Assembly: GCA_021781075.1 (NCBI GenBank)
Contig: JAJXXN010000265.1
Location: forward strand, 1-7,990
Origin: Acidobacteriota bacterium
Lineage (GTDB): Bacteria; Acidobacteriota; Terriglobia; Terriglobales; Acidobacteriaceae
Direction of reading: 5' to 3'
DNA: 7,990 nucleotides
The notes under the pieces were generated by a model, which made no database searches, was not told where the DNA came from, and worked only from the letters and a program-made list of their open reading frames with translations. The translations under genes and the position numbers were made by a program. Each line of letters opens with the position of its first letter. Position 1 is the stretch's first letter. Below, one piece after another: positions 6,555 through 7,990 of this stretch.

Positions 6555-7166
6555 TCAACCAGCAGCAGCCTGTAAAGCCTCACAAAAGAAATTGAAACTG
6601 TGTGAGCGGTTGTTGCCAACTGTCAAGTGTTGACTGACTTCTTGAGCCAGCTCAATTTTTCGTAATCCGCCGCGGAAATACCCGGCGCTTTGCAATACTT
6701 TCTCCAACGCTTCCCATGTGCCGGAAATGGCATCAGGGTTTCTATAGATCGATTTGTTGGGCACGTTTGCCGATAATGCGGGATAGGCAAGACGCATGGC
6801 GTTCCAATCACCGAAGAACCATGCCTCCAATTCCTCAATTGCGATGCGATTCGTCACTTGATACCGACTCTGTTTGCCCACCGATGTCTTTGTGTTGAAA
6901 CCAGCTTCGTTCGCAATGGCTTCAAGTCGCTGTTTAAGCCTCACGCAATCTTCCGCATCCCTGTCAACCAGAATCAGAATCAAGGAATTGCCTGGAAGGT
7001 AATTTCGTAACCCTTTCAATCGATTGGGCAATTTCCGAAGCAGGTTCTGTTTTCCCTGAAATGTATAAATCGTAGGTTGAATATTTGGAAGAATCAATTG
7101 AGCGACACGCCTGACGACAGGTTCGGCTGATGGTTCCTCAATCAAAATAAATAGATTCTCTATCAT
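6555..7166 (-). CDS. DUF4276 family TOPRIM-like protein
   Basis: This 203-residue protein fits DUF4276. It has an N-terminal strand FILIEE with acidic E10/E11 and E15, a DxD pair in LVDRDAED (D68, D70), IEELEAW at 110-116, and a C-terminal block K170-x-E-L-A...R187-S-H-S-F-N-F-F close to the family's SxSF ending. The Glu...DxD layout is that of TOPRIM nucleases and topoisomerase-primase folds, so metal-dependent nucleic-acid cleavage is plausible but not shown. The usual EGxTE of this family is here EEPSAE, a departure. Its ATG overlaps the stop of the upstream ATPase gene (ATGA at 7163-7166), giving translational coupling, and GAGG lies 9 bases ahead. With the ATPase it resembles two-gene defence modules (PARIS, AbiL). 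GC content is visibly lower than in trpE, suggesting acquisition. Confidence 0.75.
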   Translation of the reverse strand: MIENLFILIEEPSAEPVVRRVAQLILPNIQPTIYTFQGKQNLLRKLPNRLKGLRNYLPGNSLILILVDRDAEDCVRLKQRLEAIANEAGFNTKTSVGKQSRYQVTNRIAIEELEAWFFGDWNAMRLAYPALSANVPNKSIYRNPDAISGTWEALEKVLQSAGYFRGGLRKIELAQEVSQHLTVGNNRSHSFNFFCEALQAAAG

Positions 7167-7990
7167 CCTTTGCGGCCTCTTGGTTTAGCCTTCGGCATGC
7201 CATTATTAACAAGCGGATCGCCCACCTCAAAAACTCCTTCCATCCACAAATCACCGAGTTTTCCGCCTTGTTCCGATTGTTTGACTACAGCGGCAATCTC
7301 GCTTGCCTTCGTGACCTGCGTATAACCGTATTCATCCCTGAACAAAACGCGCACTTCCTCGGGCCTCATGACATCAAGCAGAAAAGGAGAATGACTTGTA
7401 ATGAGTACCTGCGATTTTGCAGTTGCTTCACGGCAAGACTCTGCGAGACCGGGAAGAAGTTTTGGGTGAAGAAAATTTTCCGGCTCTTCGATGCCAATAA
7501 AGCGCGATGGATCGGGATCGAGAAGCACGGTCAAGTACGAAAGCATCTTCAATGTGCCATCGGAGGCGAATTTCGACAAAATGGGCTCATCGAAAGGCGC
7601 GTCTTTAATTTGGAGTAGCAGTCGTCCATCTTGCATCGGTTCAGAAATAACACGTTCCAGGCGGGGGACTTTCTGCTTGAGTTTTTCGAAAATCTGATCC
7701 AACCTGCCTGGGTGCTGCTCTTTCAAATATTGAATGACATTGGGAAGATTATCGCCATTCTTGCTTAATTTCTCCTTCGGCCCGGCTTCCGGTTGCTCGC
7801 GCATGCGATCCACGGATAGGTAGGATACATACCAATCTGTAATAAATTCACGAAGCGCCGCCACGCGCGGGTGATCCGAAAGTTGCCCCAATGTATTAAC
7901 CGCAATTAAATCCGGAGAACGCAATGATGTCTTGTAACGATCGGGTTGCGACTCGTCGGGATCTTCACCTCGAATTGCGTATCCTTCCCC
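7163..7990 (-). CDS. AAA_21/COG4637-type ATPase, C-terminal part (5' partial)
   Basis: The frame is open to the right edge of the window and gives 275 visible residues; the N-terminal Walker A region lies outside. An apparent TTG start at 7924 is only an internal codon, since 22 more codons continue without a stop. Seen in order (numbering from the window edge) are the ABC-type signature-like SDGTLKMLSYL (143-153), Walker B with catalytic Glu in FIGIEEPE (164-171), the HPKLLPGL helix, the switch His in ITSHSP (197-202), and the family's closing GGKLGDLWMEG (242-252). These identify an SMC/ABC-like ATPase of the kind found in OLD, RloA/AbiL and AriA proteins, which sense or load on nucleic acid or phage components. 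Its TGA overlaps the ATG of the DUF4276 gene by 4 bases, so the two are one operon. The promoter is outside the window. A repair or other housekeeping role is possible. Confidence 0.8.
   Translation of the reverse strand, partial: GEGYAIRGEDPDESQPDRYKTSLRSPDLIAVNTLGQLSDHPRVAALREFITDWYVSYLSVDRMREQPEAGPKEKLSKNGDNLPNVIQYLKEQHPGRLDQIFEKLKQKVPRLERVISEPMQDGRLLLQIKDAPFDEPILSKFASDGTLKMLSYLTVLLDPDPSRFIGIEEPENFLHPKLLPGLAESCREATAKSQVLITSHSPFLLDVMRPEEVRVLFRDEYGYTQVTKASEIAAVVKQSEQGGKLGDLWMEGVFEVGDPLVNNGMPKAKPRGRKG

Noticed and set aside
6582..6606. CTCACA...TGTGAG inverted repeat near the trpE/DUF4276 junction
   Set aside because: It is a 6-bp arm pair with a long AT-rich gap inside the DUF4276 coding region, compatible with chance and not a convincing terminator.
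7163..7924. Complete 253-residue ATPase starting at TTG 7924
   Set aside because: The frame stays open to the window edge, and an ATPase of this type needs an N-terminal Walker A domain that is absent from the visible part. It is a partial gene.

Overview
This looks like a piece of bacterial chromosome, most likely from an Acidobacteriota-type organism (Terriglobia). That placement is an inference. It rests on GC-rich housekeeping genes, the style of the glutamate dehydrogenase and TrpE sequences, a secreted EXORDIUM-like protein, and long palindromic terminators between convergent genes. No tRNA, rRNA, CRISPR array or insertion sequence was seen.

Layout, left to right. Positions 1-90 hold the last 29 codons of a plus-strand gene with a Pro/Ala/Val-rich tail. 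A perfect 34-bp palindrome at 107-140 acts as a shared terminator with pgsA, which runs on the minus strand (169-801) and encodes phosphatidylglycerophosphate synthase. A strikingly AT-rich spacer (802-1080) separates pgsA from a divergent plus-strand gene for a secreted, cysteine-containing protein with an HExxE motif (1081-2193). A second strong palindromic terminator (2213-2241) lies between it and a convergent minus-strand glutamate dehydrogenase gene (2262-3533). That gene has a long, structured upstream region with two candidate promoters and an inverted repeat. Next is a minus-strand exostosin-like glycosyltransferase gene (3882-4928). It is divergent from a plus-strand trpE (5007-6545), whose promoter geometry suggests a leaderless mRNA starting at the GTG codon.

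The right end (6555-7990) has a different character. It has visibly lower GC, lies on the minus strand, and ends 9 bp from the trpE stop. It carries an ATP-binding protein of the AAA_21/COG4637 type (N-terminus outside the window) whose stop overlaps the start of a DUF4276, TOPRIM-like protein. An ABC-type ATPase with a TOPRIM-like partner is the architecture of several anti-phage systems (PARIS, AbiL, OLD-type). This pair is the best candidate in the window for an under-described defence module.

The genes do not form one pathway. The left part is a mosaic of single-gene units for membrane lipid synthesis, secretion, nitrogen metabolism, glycosylation and tryptophan synthesis. The right edge looks like an acquired two-gene cassette.
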